A stretch of DNA of 64,000 bases from Delphinapterus leucas (GCF_002288925.2 NW_022098031.1:13476105-13540104); one strand, 5' to 3'; positions 10,786 through 22,399 are shown, counted from the first letter of the stretch. The notes: generated by a model not told the origin, from the sequence alone. Made by a program: numbers and translations.

Positions 10786-10950
10786 TTTTTTTTTTACTCT
10801 TCAGTGTAATCTTAATTCCAGGCTAGGGATCAATATGTATTTGGTTTATTCCTAAGTATTTTATTTTTTTGGATGTGGTTTTAAAATGGATTTTTTTTTT
10901 TACTCTTCAGTGTAATCTTAATTCCTGGCTAGGGATCAATATGTATTTGG
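10734..10950. repeat. two-copy 109 bp tandem duplication
   Basis: Unit 1 (10734-10842) and unit 2 (10843-10950) both begin 'ggtttattcctaagtatt' and end 'caatatgtatttgg'. They differ by only a few bases and by the length of an internal T run. Each unit joins the old L1 end to non-L1 sequence, so the duplication is younger than the L1 insertion. Confidence 0.93.
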
Positions 10951-12080
10951 TGAGTTAATGCTTATACTTATTGCGGTCTCCTTAATGTAGCTGTGGGGCA
11001 TTGTTAACAAGCAGAAAATGTACATACCTTCTTCTCAACAGCTAAGAATATGTATGAAAAGATATATGAGGGTATATTTCTGAGGCCTACTTCATTTGTA
11101 GAGAGAGAGAACACAAAATTCCACACTCTTAGCAACCTGAGCCCTGGGCAAACAGGAACAAACACAAGATAATGTGTAATAAGTGAGGGTTACAGTGCCG
11201 GCTGGCAGCCTTCACACCACAGAAGGCCCTACTGTCTGCCTTCTGGGCTTTAGTGGGAAAATTCTCATGCAGGGAAATTTGCACAATGCACCAGCAAGAA
11301 AGACATCACTAAATAATTTCAAGAAACATAGAATTTTATCAACCTGAGGACTGGTCTTGTCATGAGGCCAATGTTTTGGCATCAACAGTTCCTACCAGCT
11401 GTGCATGATGATGTACCATGGACATCTGTTGTTTTTGCCTGCAGAGAATCTAGCTCCTCTTCTTCTGGTACAAGCACCTCCATTTCCATTTGGGAAATCA
11501 TCCAACGACTCTCACATGCAGGATAGGCAAGACCAGTACTTGATCTGCCAAGGAATGGGAACAAGAGCCAAACTAGGACTCTCCTATTTTTCCTCCTAGG
11601 AATGTGACTATTGAATGGCGTGACGCAATAAAGGGAAAAGATCAGTGTTAGTTCATCCTGACTTAGTGCCCTGACTGTCCATTGACACTTGTTACCTGAA
11701 TATTCAGAGCCACTCTAGTGTGTGTCCTTTCTAAAGCCAGGGGTAGCAGATTCCCGCTTAATTCTAGGAGCAACCAACCTCAAACCCTTTTAATAATCCC
11801 TTTATTACTTCAATTTTCCAGAGTCAGTGTCCTTGCAACTGAAGAACCTGAGGGAGTCCTCACAGGACAAAAGGAGGGGCAAGGGACTGGGAGTCAGACT
11901 TGGCTCTGTCCTAAAATAGTCTATTAACCCAGAGGGGTCCCTTAGTCTTTCTTCATCATGAGCCCCAGCTTCTTCATCATTAGATTAAATCATTGGGTTA
12001 GATGATTCTAAGGTCCATTTATCTAAAATGTTCCTGAATTCTAGGTTAATTAAAAAAAAACAACAAGTCTTTACAGAGTT
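10951..12080. other. unassigned non-coding stretch
   Basis: No repeat family or gene is recognised. The frames at 11405-11599, 11382-11564 and 11718-11927 are short, overlap on opposite strands and lack familiar domains. Base composition is ordinary. Confidence 0.4.
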
Positions 12081-12084
12081 GTAT

Positions 12085-12553
12085 TCATTTGTAAACATAA
12101 TTTATTGAGCTCCTGTTGTGCTAGTCATTGGGGATACAGGAATGACCTTGGGATAGAGAGGTAATATTCTAGTGCAGGAGATAAACTATAACACAGTAAG
12201 CAAATAAAATCATTACAGACTGTGAGAAGTTCTTTGCCAGCAACAAACAAGTTGATGAGACAGAGAATCAGTGGGGAAAGCCAGTTGGGAGAGCATGGCC
12301 AGGGAAGCCTCTCTGAGGAGGTGAACTGGAATGGAAACTAAAAGATGTGAAGAGGTGGGGAAAAGCACATTCTAGGTAGAGAGAAAAACAAGTGCTCAAG
12401 CCTGGGATTAGGAAAGGGGACTTGTTCCTAGAGGACAGTGAGGAGTAGGAGAAAGGTAGGAAAGAGGCTGCAGAGGAAGGGGGACCGAGACCAGGCAGGA
12501 CCTCGTGGGCCAAGGAAAAGAATTTGCATTTTACCTTAAAAAATCCAATGTCT
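12085..12553 (-). mobile_element. L2 LINE 3' region, left part
   Basis: The plus strand shows the complement of the L2 3' end: 'atttattgagctcctgttgt', 'ggggatacagg', 'ggaagcctctctgaggagg' and 'aggacctcgtgggcca'. These are the usual mirror images of L2 phrases. The element is interrupted by the CHR SINE at 12554 and L2-like sequence continues after it. Confidence 0.7.
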
Positions 12554-12898
12554 GGGCTTCCCTTGTGGCGCAGTGGTTGAGAATCTGCCTGCCAATGCAG
12601 GGGACACGGGTTCAAGCCCTGGTCTGGGAAGATCCCACATGCCGCGGAGCAACTGGGCCTGTGAGCCACAACTACTGAGCCTGCGCGTCTGGAGCCTGTG
12701 CTCCGCAACAAGAGAGGCCAAGATAGTGAGAGGCCTGCGCACCGCGATGAAGAGTGGCCCCCGCTTGCCGCAACGAGAGAAAGCCCTCACACAGAAACGA
12801 AGACCCAACACAGCCAAAAATAAATAAATAAATAAATAATTTTATTTTTAAGAAAAAACCAAACAAACTAGATAAGATTACAGAAAGCAAAAATTAAA
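12554..12898 (+). mobile_element. CHR SINE, long form, with target-site duplication
   Basis: Head 'gggcttcccttgtggcgcag' with A-box-like tggcgcagtgg, B-box-like gggttcaagccc, CHR body, then 'cgaagacccaacacagcc' and an (AAATA)n tail. The 16-mer 'aaaaaatccaatgtct' lies on both sides (12538-12553 and 12899-12914), a perfect target-site duplication typical of L1-driven insertion. The stretch between the ATAAATA tail and the right duplication (about 12838-12898) is extra A-rich sequence, perhaps read-through RNA. Confidence 0.92.
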
Positions 12899-13900
12899 AA
12901 AAAAAATCCAATGTCTATATCAAGGGGATCTCTTTGGATGCTCTGTGGGGTTTTGAATGCCACAGGAGAGGAGCAAGATGAGTTAGGAAGTTATTGCAGC
13001 TGTCTAGGTGGGCAAGGATTGTGGCTTAGACTAAAAAGGTGTGAAGATGGAGAGAAATGGGTGGATTTGAGATAATTTTAGAAAAAACACCCAGAGGAAT
13101 TGGTGGTGAGGAGGTTGAGGAAAAGAGAAGACTCTAAAAAGACTCTTAAACGTCTGGTTGGACCATGTGGGTGGAGACGTTACCCTTTATCAAAATAGAA
13201 GAACCAGGGAAGCAAGCATTATGGTGTATATAGTGGTGGGGGGTTCACTTTGCACATATGAAAAGTTTGATATCCTTATTAGATACCTGGTGGAGCTGTC
13301 ACACAGGAAGTTGACTATAAGTATCTGGAGCTCAAGGGAGGTTGGAGATAAATATTTGAATATCAGCCACATAAAGATTGTATTCATAGATGCAATTCCT
13401 TAGAGAAGAACTATCAATAGGGAAGAGGGCTGAAGACCAAAACCTGAGACTCTCCAACATTAGAGGTCAAGTAACAAATGAGATTGTAGCCAAGAAGAGT
13501 GAGAAGAAGTGACCAGTGGGGGTGGAGGAGAGGGATGAAACCCAAGAGAGTGTGGTGTGATAGAAGCTGAGAGTAGAGAGTGTTTCATGAAGGAGAGAGA
13601 ATGGTCAACTGTGTTCAGTGCTTGTGAATGTCTTAGGAGCATGGACTTAGCAACATGGAAGCCATTGGTGACAGTGACTGGGACAGTTTTAGTAAAGTGG
13701 TAGGAATGGAAGATAGACTGGAATGCATTGAATACTGAAGGAATGGGAGGTGACTAAAGTGCTGACAGCTTGTTTAGAAGCCTTTTGAGAAAGTTTGCTC
13801 TGAAAGGAAACAGAGAAATGGGGCACCGGTTGAATAGTTGAATGGAGGGTTGTTAGAGGATGATGCTAACATAGCCCTATGAAAACGATTCAGTAAAGAG
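12899..13900 (-). mobile_element. L2-like LINE remnant, right part
   Basis: Plus-strand phrases such as 'gcagctgtctaggtgg', 'tggatttgagataa', 'actctccaacattagaggtc' and 'aagagagtgtggtgtg' belong to a long, common ancient repeat that I read as L2 in the minus direction, continuing the piece left of the SINE. Purine-rich throughout. The family name is less certain than the fact that it is an old interspersed repeat. No coding frame survives (frames at 13158-13403 and 13460-13642 are chance). Confidence 0.55.
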
Positions 13901-14203
13901 AAAGAGATTGCTGATGTGCAAAAGCTGTAATAGCTGGCCAAGAAATGTCCCTAGGAAGCGGAGAGGAGATGGTATGGAACCTGAGCACAAATGAAGGGAC
14001 TTCTTACTTTTTTTATGTATAGAGATGATTCTTCTATAAAAGCAGGGGAAATACTTAAAAGGCAGATATATGTGTAAATACCTAAGCCACCCATCAGAAT
14101 GCTAAGGAGTTTCTTTTCTCAGTAAAGTATGAGATACCAATGCTTGGGTGGTAGAAATAAGGGGAGGTTTGAGGCAACTGGAGAAAGTATTAAATTTTAA
14201 CTC

Positions 14204-14444
14204 AAAGAGTAAGAAAGCGGGCTTCCCTGGTGGCGCAGTGGTTGAGAGTCCGCCTGCTGATGCAGGGGACACGGGTTCGTGCCCCGGTCCGGGAGGATCC
14301 CACATGCCGCGGAGCGGCTAGGCCCGTGAGCCATGGCCACTGAGCCTGCGTGTCCGGAGCCTGTGCTCCGCAACTGGAGAGGCCACAACAGTGAGAGGCC
14401 CGCATACCACAAAAAAAAAAAAAAAAAAAAAAGAGCAAGAAAGC
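14204..14444. repeat. target-site duplication pair around CHR SINE
   Basis: 'aaagagtaagaaagc' (14204-14218) and 'aaagagcaagaaagc' (14430-14444) agree at 14 of 15 positions and flank the SINE directly. Confidence 0.9.
14219..14429 (+). mobile_element. CHR SINE, short young-looking form
   Basis: Head 'gggcttccctggtggcgcag' with A box at about 14231-14242 and B-box-like ggttcgtgcc at 14274-14283, GC-rich body ending 'gagaggcccgcatacc' and a pure A run of about 20. The clean poly(A) and good target duplications point to a fairly recent insertion. Translations of this element produce several misleading 60-78 codon frames on both strands. Confidence 0.95.
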
Positions 14445-15030
14445 AAGTTACAGAGCAAATAAATTAGAACTATTGGGCAGTGGCTTGGGGATTTTGGATG
14501 TAGGGTCATGATTTTAAAATAGGTCCTGTTGGTGGGATCTCATCTGGCAACATGGGTTCATTCACAGAGATGGAAGAGAGTTAGGTTTAAGTAAGGTTAT
14601 TTTTGTTTTTTTCTGTGTTTTGCTTTGCTTTGCTTTATTTTATTTCTTTCTTTCTTTTGCGGTCCAAATTCCAAACGTAACATTGTTTTGAGTGTCAGAT
14701 TAAGCTGGGGCTGGGTGTGTTCAGACAGGGATGTATTTTGCTGCCAATACTAGGAAACTCAACCAACAGTGGCTTAAATAACTAGATAATTATCTTCCTA
14801 AGAGCCTAAGAGGTTTGGAGAGAGGTGACTACTAGCCTTGGTTTAGGGCCTCTACAATGTAAAGGCCAGGGTTTGTGATTCTTTTGGCCTTTTCCTCTTG
14901 GATACAAGGTGGCTGTTGCATCTTCATGTATCACAATTTCTGGGTCCGTTCTCTGCTGAGACCAGGTGGAACCATTTCAGATTCCAGGAAGAGGATGGAA
15001 GAAGAGTCATTCTGGACAGTCCCCAGGGTC
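14445..15030. other. unassigned stretch with possible old repeat
   Basis: The T-rich part at 14600-14660 has short TTTGC and TTTC repeats. The part at about 14705-14960 ('ctcaaccaacagtggcttaa' and following) resembles an ancient interspersed repeat that I cannot name; the stretch at 37745-37930 may belong to the same kind. No gene is seen. Confidence 0.35.
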
Positions 15031-15035
15031 TATAA

Positions 15036-15057
15036 ATTATTATTATTATTATTATTT
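15036..15057. repeat. (ATT)n microsatellite
   Basis: About seven units of TAT/ATT in a row. Confidence 0.9.
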
Positions 15058-15059
15058 GG

Positions 15060-17429
15060 AACTGTTATATGAGTGCAAATGAGTATGAAACTAAAAATAT
15101 TTTTAATCTGTCATCAGATGTTTCCCTTCTCCCACTCCTACCCATCTCCCCAAAAGATTTGTATATAGACATGCACACTAGATTTATCAGAAATCTATAA
15201 TTTGGCTCTCTTTGGGCAAAGAAACTACTCTACACTTATTGCCGAGATTCTAGATATAAATGTAGAACTACAGACAAAGAAATATGGGTTTCACCTACAA
15301 GGATTTTCCAGCCATTTCTGCAACCCCACTTTAGGCAACTTCCTCCCACCACCCATAAATCTTGAAGAATATCAAGTTTCTTATTGGAAGCAGATGGGAT
15401 GTCTTCAGGAGTTGACACCTCTTTGTCAATGACTTAAAGTTTAAGTGGTTGGGCATCTGTGGAATTCTGAACTGAATGAATGGAAATGGCTAATGAATGG
15501 AAAGTAATTAAAATTCCATACATAAAACAGTAACCACCCAACTTCAGAGGGGTTACTTAGCCATTTTCAGTTCTTCTAATCTTGCTTATCTAAATAAAAA
15601 TCACAGCTAGCTATTCTATATTCTAAGTTGTTTGATCTTTGGCATTTATTGTTTTAGACATATTTGATTTTTTTGTTATTTAGAAATATTTTATGTCTTA
15701 ATTCTTTCCTGCTTTAGGACTTCATGAACATCCATTATGAGAATATCTTACTGCTGAATTTAGCACTCAAATTAATAAGGTGTGTGCCTTCAGTTGAAAG
15801 GGTGGCATCCATGTACCTACATGTCTTCTGTTAGTAATTGCTACATATGAAATCTACTCTGTGCAGAATTTTAAAAGAAAAGCATAGATGACCCTGAAAA
15901 CCAAATCCCTAGAAGGGTCAGAATAGCAAGAGTCCCTACCAGCACTGGGGTTTAAAAAACTGTTAATTTCCGGTTTCACTGAAGTGAATTTCAGTGGCTC
16001 TACACTTTTGTGTTTGATGCTCTCCTGATCTGGCCATCTTGTTATTGTTACTCTGAAAAATGCTCTTAAAGTGCTGCTTTCCTAACTTAACTATGTCCCC
16101 ACTTTCTATTTTAGAAAAAAAAAAAAAAAAAAAAAGGAAAGAAAGAAACAAGAAGAGCCATAAAAACAATGGGCAAGTTAAATATACATTTGCTTTTGAC
16201 CTTGATGTTGACCAGTAAAGATTCTAATTATTTTCTTGTACCTAAAGGGGAAGGGAGGCCTCTCTGATTTATAGTACACTTAACTTAGTAACACTGCTCT
16301 CTCAAAGTACTATAGATCAGCTCACCACCAGTATTGTCACTCTCATAAATAATGACAAAGTCTTCTGAAATTGCTGAAATATATGCCCATAATTTCACTT
16401 TGATCTCTTTTTCTTTAAGACATGCATGACAACATCTACTTTATGCACCATCATTCAAAAGGAAAATAAAAGACTTCAAGGAGTTTATAATGGAATGACC
16501 CACCACGTGGGCAGGATTTATAAGCTAATATGGAAATTCTCCATGAGCATCCAGACTCATATTCCCATTCATTGGTGTGTGTCCAGTCTAACGATGTTGG
16601 AATGTGTTTAAGTTTCCCTCACATCCAAAGGTGCAATGGACAAGTTCCATGCTGGCTGAGATGCCATCGACTTCGCCCTTTCCCATAGTTACCTTAATTT
16701 TTAACTATAGGGACTGACTGAGTGGCTCAGGACTTTAATTTAGAAAGATGGGGGGATTGAGCTTTTGGGGTAGAACAGGGATATGGATGGTGGTTCAGAA
16801 ATCTAGAAACTGGATGTTAATATACAACTGAGTAAAATTTACTGAGCACCTAGTTTAGGCTAGGTGCTATTCTAAACACCACACAAGACAAACTCTTCTT
16901 ATGGCTCATCATCTCTTGGAGACTTTCCCAAGACTTGAAAGAACCAAGAAGGTGCAGGAAGGAAGAGAAAAGATTAGTACCTAATGAAAGAAAAGATTCT
17001 TGATGTTGCTTTTCTTATCCTTTGACTAAAGGAATTGCAAAGGTTATCACACTAGTAGATCAACAGCAAAACCACACTTTTAAACTACTAATTGCTCTAT
17101 ACAAGATGCAGGTGTCTCTAACAAAGTTTTTAGACTACTAGAAACAATTATCACCCTAGAAGACTAATAGGTCCAGCTTTGTTGACAAGCCATTAGAACT
17201 ATTACCAGGTGTTTAGTGCTGTCTTTGAGTTGAGCAGCTCAAAACCTAGCACACGCAGGAAAGTGTTAATAACTCTCTTCCCACGCTTGGTTGGCATGCC
17301 AGATTGGGAGGTGAAAGACTCTGATCCTTTCCATTCATATTAATTCAATTCAGTAATGTCCAATTCATTTAAAATGAATTAAGACATGACTTTGCTTTAG
17401 GTGTTTGGAAACTACTTCATACCCAGTCT
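15060..17429. other. unassigned stretch, no gene seen
   Basis: Contains an uninterrupted A run at about 16114-16134 followed by GGAAAGAAAG, and a short complement of an L2/MIR-type end near 16830-16880 ('ttactgagcacctag'). Otherwise no repeat or reading frame is recognised. Frames at 15202-15432 and 16426-16611 lack family resemblance. It is one of the longer repeat-poor intervals of the window. Confidence 0.4.
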
Positions 17430-17640
17430 ATCCACTAAATCCAGGTCTAGCTGACTTCCTACTGGGTTTTTCCACATGACTATCTCACAGGCACCTAAAA
17501 CTCAACATGTTCAAATTTTGTTCTCCAAAACGCTCCTTGTTCTATGTTCCCTGTTGCAGGGAGTAGAGCATTGTCATCTCAAATTGCCAAACCTGAAAAA
17601 CGGGCATCTCCCTGTCCTTCAACCCTTCATCCAATCAATG
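17430..17640 (+). mobile_element. L2-like LINE remnant
   Basis: Phrases 'atctcacaggcacctaaaac' and 'tcaacatgttcaaa' match the L2 passage that ends in 'lists of cases' before the 3' region. Plus orientation, directly abutting an L2-like piece in minus orientation. Confidence 0.6.
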
Positions 17641-17644
17641 CATT

Positions 17645-18165
17645 CACTCACTGTGAACATGTACAAAGAGATCGTATTCCAGCCACGGGGATGCAGCAGT
17701 GCATAAAACAGATAAAATTCCCTACCTGCAAGGAGCTTAAATTCTAGTTGGGGGCAGACAATAAATATAATAAATCTAAGAAGGTGGTAAGATTGATGGA
17801 GAAAATAAAGTGAGGTGAGTGGGGAGTACTGGCTCTAAATTTTTCTAAATATTTGGTCAGGTGACTTTGAGAAAAGATCTGAGGATGGTGAGAAACAAAA
17901 GCAAGTGAGTATCTGGGATGGGAGGATTACAAGGAGAGAGCATGGTGGAGCAAAAGACCTTGAGGCAGGAACATCCATGCTGGAGGAATAGTCAAGAGAC
18001 CAGATGGCTGGATCTGTGAGCAGAGGGAGGTGAGTCCACAGGAGAACTGGGGACTAGATCATGCAGGGCCTCAGAGGTAAGAACTTTGTCTTTTACTCTT
18101 GAGCGACGTGGGAGGTCATCAGTGTGGTTTGAGTTGAGGAGTAGAACATGATCTGATACACATTT
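17645..18165 (-). mobile_element. L2 LINE remnant, left part
   Basis: The complement of L2 3' landmarks can be followed: 'gggatgcagcagtgcata', 'aaggagcttaaattctagt', 'ggggcagacaataaata', 'ttgaggcaggaaca', 'gatcatgcagggcctcag' and 'gtagaacatgatctgata'. It is interrupted at about 18165 and continues at about 18900 ('tctggctgctgtgtagagaa'). Confidence 0.7.
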
Positions 18166-18895
18166 TTAATGAATCTTTCTGTGTAACTGATTGTAACACA
18201 TTGAATGAAAACGAACCTGTGAGTCAATTGTGAAAGTCAAAAGAAGAAAGAGGAAGGAGAAGGGGGGAAGAGGAAGAGGAGAGGATGAAGGGCAAGAGGA
18301 TGAATCAGGGAGGAAGAAAAAGGAAAAAATAAGGAAGGCAAAGTTTTAACTAAAATGTCTGCTAAAAAATGAGTGGGAGTATTTTGAAATCACCATTTCC
18401 CAACTTCCACTATAATAAATAATCTAGGAAGGGTTATCCATAGATCCTAAAACCAGTGGGTAAAATGTGGATAAGATATTTGGAAGATGCCAGAATAGCA
18501 CCCCACAACTTTTGACTAATTACAGAAAGGAAAATTTACTTTCCTAATGGAGAGCTCTGGCAGGTCACCACGTTAACCAAGTGATCAAACTGCATCGCTA
18601 ATATTAGGACAACCTGACATTATCTGCCCCTTGATATGATGCAATATGAAGTACATGACATCATCTATGAGGAAACTGACAAATTCAGAATGTGTGAGAC
18701 ATTCTTGACGGAAAAATGAATGTCATTTTTAAAAAAGTAGGAGGACGGTTCTAGATTAAGAGAGATTAAAAAGATAAATGAATACGTGAAACTGATTGGA
18801 TCCTGGATCAGAAAAAAAAAAAGAACTGTAAAAGACATTTTATATTCTATTCTTTCAACTTTTCTATATGCTTGAAAAGTTTTAAATAAGAAGTT
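18166..18895 (+). mobile_element. probable L1M-type 3' UTR fragment inside L2
   Basis: This block separates two consecutive parts of the same L2, so it is an insertion. Its end, with 'gaaactgattggatcctgga' followed by an A run and 'taaaagacatttt', resembles old L1M 3' UTRs in plus orientation. A purine-rich GGA/GAA tract lies inside at 18240-18345. The family call is tentative. Confidence 0.45.
18240..18345. repeat. purine-rich (GGA/GAA) low-complexity tract
   Basis: About 100 bases that are almost all A and G on the plus strand, with many AGGA and GAGGAA repeats. Such tracts can adopt triplex structures; nothing here shows that this one does. Confidence 0.8.
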
Positions 18896-18899
18896 GACA

Positions 18900-18984
18900 G
18901 GATAGAGTTTTATCGTTCTGGCTGCTGTGTAGAGAATAGACTGCAGGGGGCAGGGGAAAAAGCAGGGAGACAGGTTAGGAAGTT
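18900..18984 (-). mobile_element. L2 LINE remnant, middle part
   Basis: 'tctggctgctgtgtagagaa' followed by 'gcagggagacaggttaggaa' continues the L2 interrupted at 18165. It is cut by the CHR SINE at 18985 and resumes at 19206. Confidence 0.7.
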
Positions 18985-19205
18985 GTTTTTTTTTGTTTTT
19001 TGTTTGTTTTTGCGGTACGCGGGCCTCTTACTGCTGTGGCCTCTCTCGTTGCGGAGCACAGGCTCCGGACGCGCAGGCTCAAGCGGCCATGGCTCACGGG
19101 CCCAGCCGCTCCGCAGCATGTGGGATCTTCCCGGACCGGGGCACGAACCCGTGTCACCTGCACCAGCAGGCGGACTCTCAACTACTGCGCCACCAGGGAA
19201 GCCCA
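18985..19205 (-). mobile_element. CHR SINE with target-site duplication
   Basis: The plus strand shows a T-rich tail complement, 'gcggtacgcgggcctctta', and ends 'ccaccagggaagccca'. The 9-mer 'taggaagtt' flanks it at 18976-18984 and 19206-19214. Several open frames of up to 182 codons run through this SINE; their repeated Arg/Ser/Gly-rich peptides are SINE translations, not proteins. Confidence 0.93.
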
Positions 19206-19700
19206 TAGGAAGTTATTATATTAATCCAGGAGAAAAAGATGATGCCTTAGATCAGGGGTGGCAGCAGTGGAGGTGCTGGGAAGTGGTCAGATTCTTCATA
19301 AATTTTGAAGTTAAAGCTACGTGGATGTGCCGATGGAATGAATGTGAAATAAATACACATAGTCAAGAATTACGTCGAAGCTTTAGATCCAAGAAACCAA
19401 AAATGGAACTGAGGTTACCAAAAATGGAGAGGGCTGCAGGTAAAAGAGGTTTCAGGGGAGGGCTCACATTCAGATTGGAGTGTGTTAAGTTTGCTGTCTG
19501 CACTGGACATCCAAGTGGAGATGCTACATAGACCATTGAATATTCAAGTCTAGAGTTCAGAGCAGTGTGAGCTGACGTTATGAATTTGGGTATCATCACA
19601 GGTTGGTTGAGATTGCCAAGGGAGTGAATGTATCCAGAAAAAAAAAAAGAGGACCAAGGATTGTGCCCTTGGGGTTGGGCAGGGGATCGGGCTCCAACTT
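19206..19700 (-). mobile_element. L2 LINE remnant, right part
   Basis: Continuation after the SINE: 'ttaatccaggagaaaaagat', 'ggtggcagcagtggaggtg', then phrases such as 'catccaagtggagatg', 'gaatttgggtatcatca' and 'gaccaaggattgtgccct'. These are the complement of the internal L2 region. The end is at about 19700, where an L2 in the opposite direction begins. Confidence 0.6.
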
Positions 19701-19729
19701 CGAGAGTCTGAGCACCAGGACCCTAAATC

Positions 19730-20340
19730 ACAGCCCAGAGTCCATCACCAGGTCCTATCTCCTGTTTCCTTCACCTACTCTCCATTCCCACTGAGCTTAC
19801 TGTCATTTGGGCTCAATGCCGTTTTCCCTTTGGCTTATCAAGATAGGCTCCTGACTAATCTGCTTACCTACAATCTTACTTTGCCTTCATCTAATCTCTC
19901 CTTAACACCTCTGCAAGTCGTGTCCTGTCACCCCTCTGCTGAAACCTTTCAGGGCTCCTCCTGGATACCAGGAGAAAGTCATCCGGCTCCTTAAGACCTA
20001 GCTCCTGCCTTCCCTCCCTGACCTCATCCCTTACATGTTCCCTCGTAGTGTTTACAATCTGTGCTTCAGCCATGCTGAACTGATCTTTTAATAGCCATCT
20101 TCTCTCCTGATGTCTTGCCTTTAGACATGCCTTTTCATAGGTTTTGTCATTTACTCACTTTGTGTACTTTGTGACCATGCCTGTCATGGCACGTGCCATA
20201 TTTAATTAATTGTATGTTTCCCCCACCACCTCTAAGCTTCTTGAGGTCAGAGGCCTCACCTTAATTCCTCTCTCCCTATCTCAGTAAGCGGGACACACTT
20301 ATTTATCCAATAAATATTCATTGAATAAATGAATAAATAA
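19730..20340 (+). mobile_element. L2 LINE remnant, plus orientation
   Basis: The full run of L2 3' phrases is visible: 'ctcctgactaatctgctt', 'gtcacccctctgctgaaac', 'cttccctccctgacctcat', 'ctaagcttcttgaggtcaga' and the closing 'ccaataaatattcattgaat' with a (GAATAAAT)n end. Its direction is opposite to the L2 just left of it. Non-coding. Confidence 0.8.
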
Positions 20341-20427
20341 AGATTTGCCTTTAGGAACGCTGAAGTTGAGGTTGGTGGCATGTCCGTAGTCTGGAAAAAA
20401 GAACTCAAATGTTTATTGTATACCGAC

Positions 20428-20793
20428 TGCTATGGTCTGAATATTTGTGTCCCCCAAATTAATATGTTGAAATCTAATCCCAATGTATGGATGATATTTG
20501 GAGGTGGGGCCCTTGGGAGGTGATTAGGTCGTGAGTGTGGAACCCTCATAAATAGCATTAGTGTCCTTATAAAAAAAAGAGTCCCAAGAGAGCTCTCTCA
20601 CCCTGCCGTGTGGTATTATAGCAAGAAGGTGGCTGTCTATGAACCAGGAAGCAGGTTATCCCCAGATACTGCATCTGCTGGTGCCTTCATCTTGGACTTG
20701 CCAGGCTCCAGAACTGTGAGAAATAAATGTCCTTTGTTTATAGGCTACGTGGTCTATGGTGTTTTGTTATAGCAGCCTCAATGGACTAAGACA
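20428..20793 (+). mobile_element. solo LTR of the ERVL-MaLR (MLT1-like) type
   Basis: The 366 bp element starts TG and ends CA, as LTRs do, with MaLR phrases 'tgctatggtctgaatatttg', 'ggtggggcccttgggaggtg', 'attaggtcgtgag', 'aaccaggaagcaggttatcc', a polyadenylation-type 'gagaaataaatg' and 'ttgttatagcagcctcaatg'. No internal retroviral sequence lies beside it, so it is a solo LTR left by recombination. No matching 5 bp duplication survives at the ends. Confidence 0.8.
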
Positions 20794-21790
20794 TCTACTT
20801 TACTTAGACCAAAAAGAGGGCATTGCAGGTCTTTTAAAAATAAGAATTACAAACGAGTCTAGACCAGTTTAATTATAATCCTGTCAAAGGTTGGGAAGAG
20901 AGGATCTCAGTAAAGTCCATTCCAAAGCACTGATTGCATGTTTCCGGTGTTTCTCCCTCCATAATAAAACTCTGAGCAGCTGGGTGCCACATTACTGAAT
21001 TTGAAAAGCTACACTATGTTGATCCGTAGCAAAAGACTCTCTGAGTCAGGTGATGATCCAACCATCAGTCATAGGAAACATGAGGCACTGAAAATTTAGT
21101 ATAAAACCCCAAACCCACAAAAACTAGCCACAGTTTCCTATCACAGGGGATGTGACTCATATCTCAGCAGGGGTACACATACCTTATTACAGTCACAAAA
21201 GAAAATGTTTCTCAAACAAACTTTATCCCCCCCAAAATCATTTGCACAGAGCAGTAATTTGGTGAAAATCTTTTGAAACTTACAAAGTAATTTATTTCTT
21301 TGTGGTTGGCGCATATTGCTAGGCTTGGTTCTTACCACAATGACTCTTAATTTAGGGAACAAGATGATGGGCAATTAATCCTTTAACCATATTCAGCTGA
21401 ATCTAGAGTCAAATGGAGGATGGATGGAAAGAAAAAGCCCTTGGCTAACCTAACCTCTGGACCTCCCAGGAAGTACTCCCACACTCTAGGGATGCCCCCA
21501 CCAATGCCCATAGCCAAGAGTTCCTAAACTAGCCATCTCAGTCCCAAGTGGACCCTTATAAATGCACTGCTTTTCTTGGTTGTGGATAAGGGAGAGATGC
21601 AAGGGAGGGAAGTGTTGCTGAGAGAAAGAAAGAGAGAGAGAGATCACAAAAATACATCGGAATTTATAGCAAAGAACTTTTTCTTAATACATCTTTAAAG
21701 TTGCAGTACAGAGTTGATGATTTTGTTCGTAAATAAAGAACAAGAGGAATGAATGAGTGGGTAGCATGGAGACCTCAATTATGCAACCAC
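20794..21790. other. unassigned stretch, no gene seen
   Basis: A (GA)n-rich run at about 21625-21642 is the only landmark. The frame at 21141-21374 (minus, 77 codons) has no recognisable product. Confidence 0.4.
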
Positions 21791-21799
21791 TCGATTATT

Positions 21800-21985
21800 C
21801 AGCATTAATTCATTACATGTCTATCATATACCAGAGATTTAATAACAAAAGAAGTAAAACATGAGCCATACCCTAGAGAAAGCCAAGATGCAGTGTGTTA
21901 GAATATGAAACAGAGAAAGGAATTCCAGGCAGAGGGAACAATATACGCAAAAGCCAAGAGGTAAAAACAGCATTGTTTGACTCCC
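21800..21985 (-). mobile_element. possible L2 remnant
   Basis: 'tctatcatataccagagat' followed later by 'aattccaggcagagggaaca' and 'caaaagccaagagg' is the complement of L2 3' phrases. Strongly diverged. Confidence 0.45.
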
Positions 21986-22395
21986 ACTGAGGGGTCACAG
22001 CAAGTTATGTTCTCACTGCTTTGACCCTGAGGATGTTTTGAGGCTGAAGTTATACCAAAAAAAAAGAAAAGAAAAGAGCCCTTAAATGGAAATGGTAACA
22101 ACATTAATGCATTTTTGTCAAAAAAGCATTTTCTGCAGTAATTTTCCTTAATCAGTTAAACCATTTCCAGTTACTTTTTTCCATTTAAAATTTTATTTAC
22201 ATTTTCTTGGAGATCAATTCTTTCTTCTTTGGACCGATATTTACAAAATTCGATTAATCAATCAGCACTTTGATCATAATAAGTCTATGGATTCCAGTTT
22301 TTGCTAGGAAAAGAGAGAGAGAGAGAGAATTACTTCAATAAGGACAACATCCCTGGAGCAAGTTTTGTAAATCTAAATTTTACTGAGTATCTTTC
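21986..22395. other. unassigned stretch
   Basis: Contains a short (GA)n run at about 22312-22328. No gene or repeat is recognised. Confidence 0.4.
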
Positions 22396-22399
22396 TATT

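Noticed and set aside
14219..14300. tRNA gene suggested by A-box and B-box-like motifs
   Set aside because: The motifs belong to the tRNA-derived head of a CHR SINE. There is no acceptor stem or full cloverleaf, and the same sequence recurs at a dozen places with poly(A) tails and target-site duplications.
20428..20793. Provirus with internal genes
   Set aside because: Only one LTR is seen and no retroviral coding sequence lies on either side.
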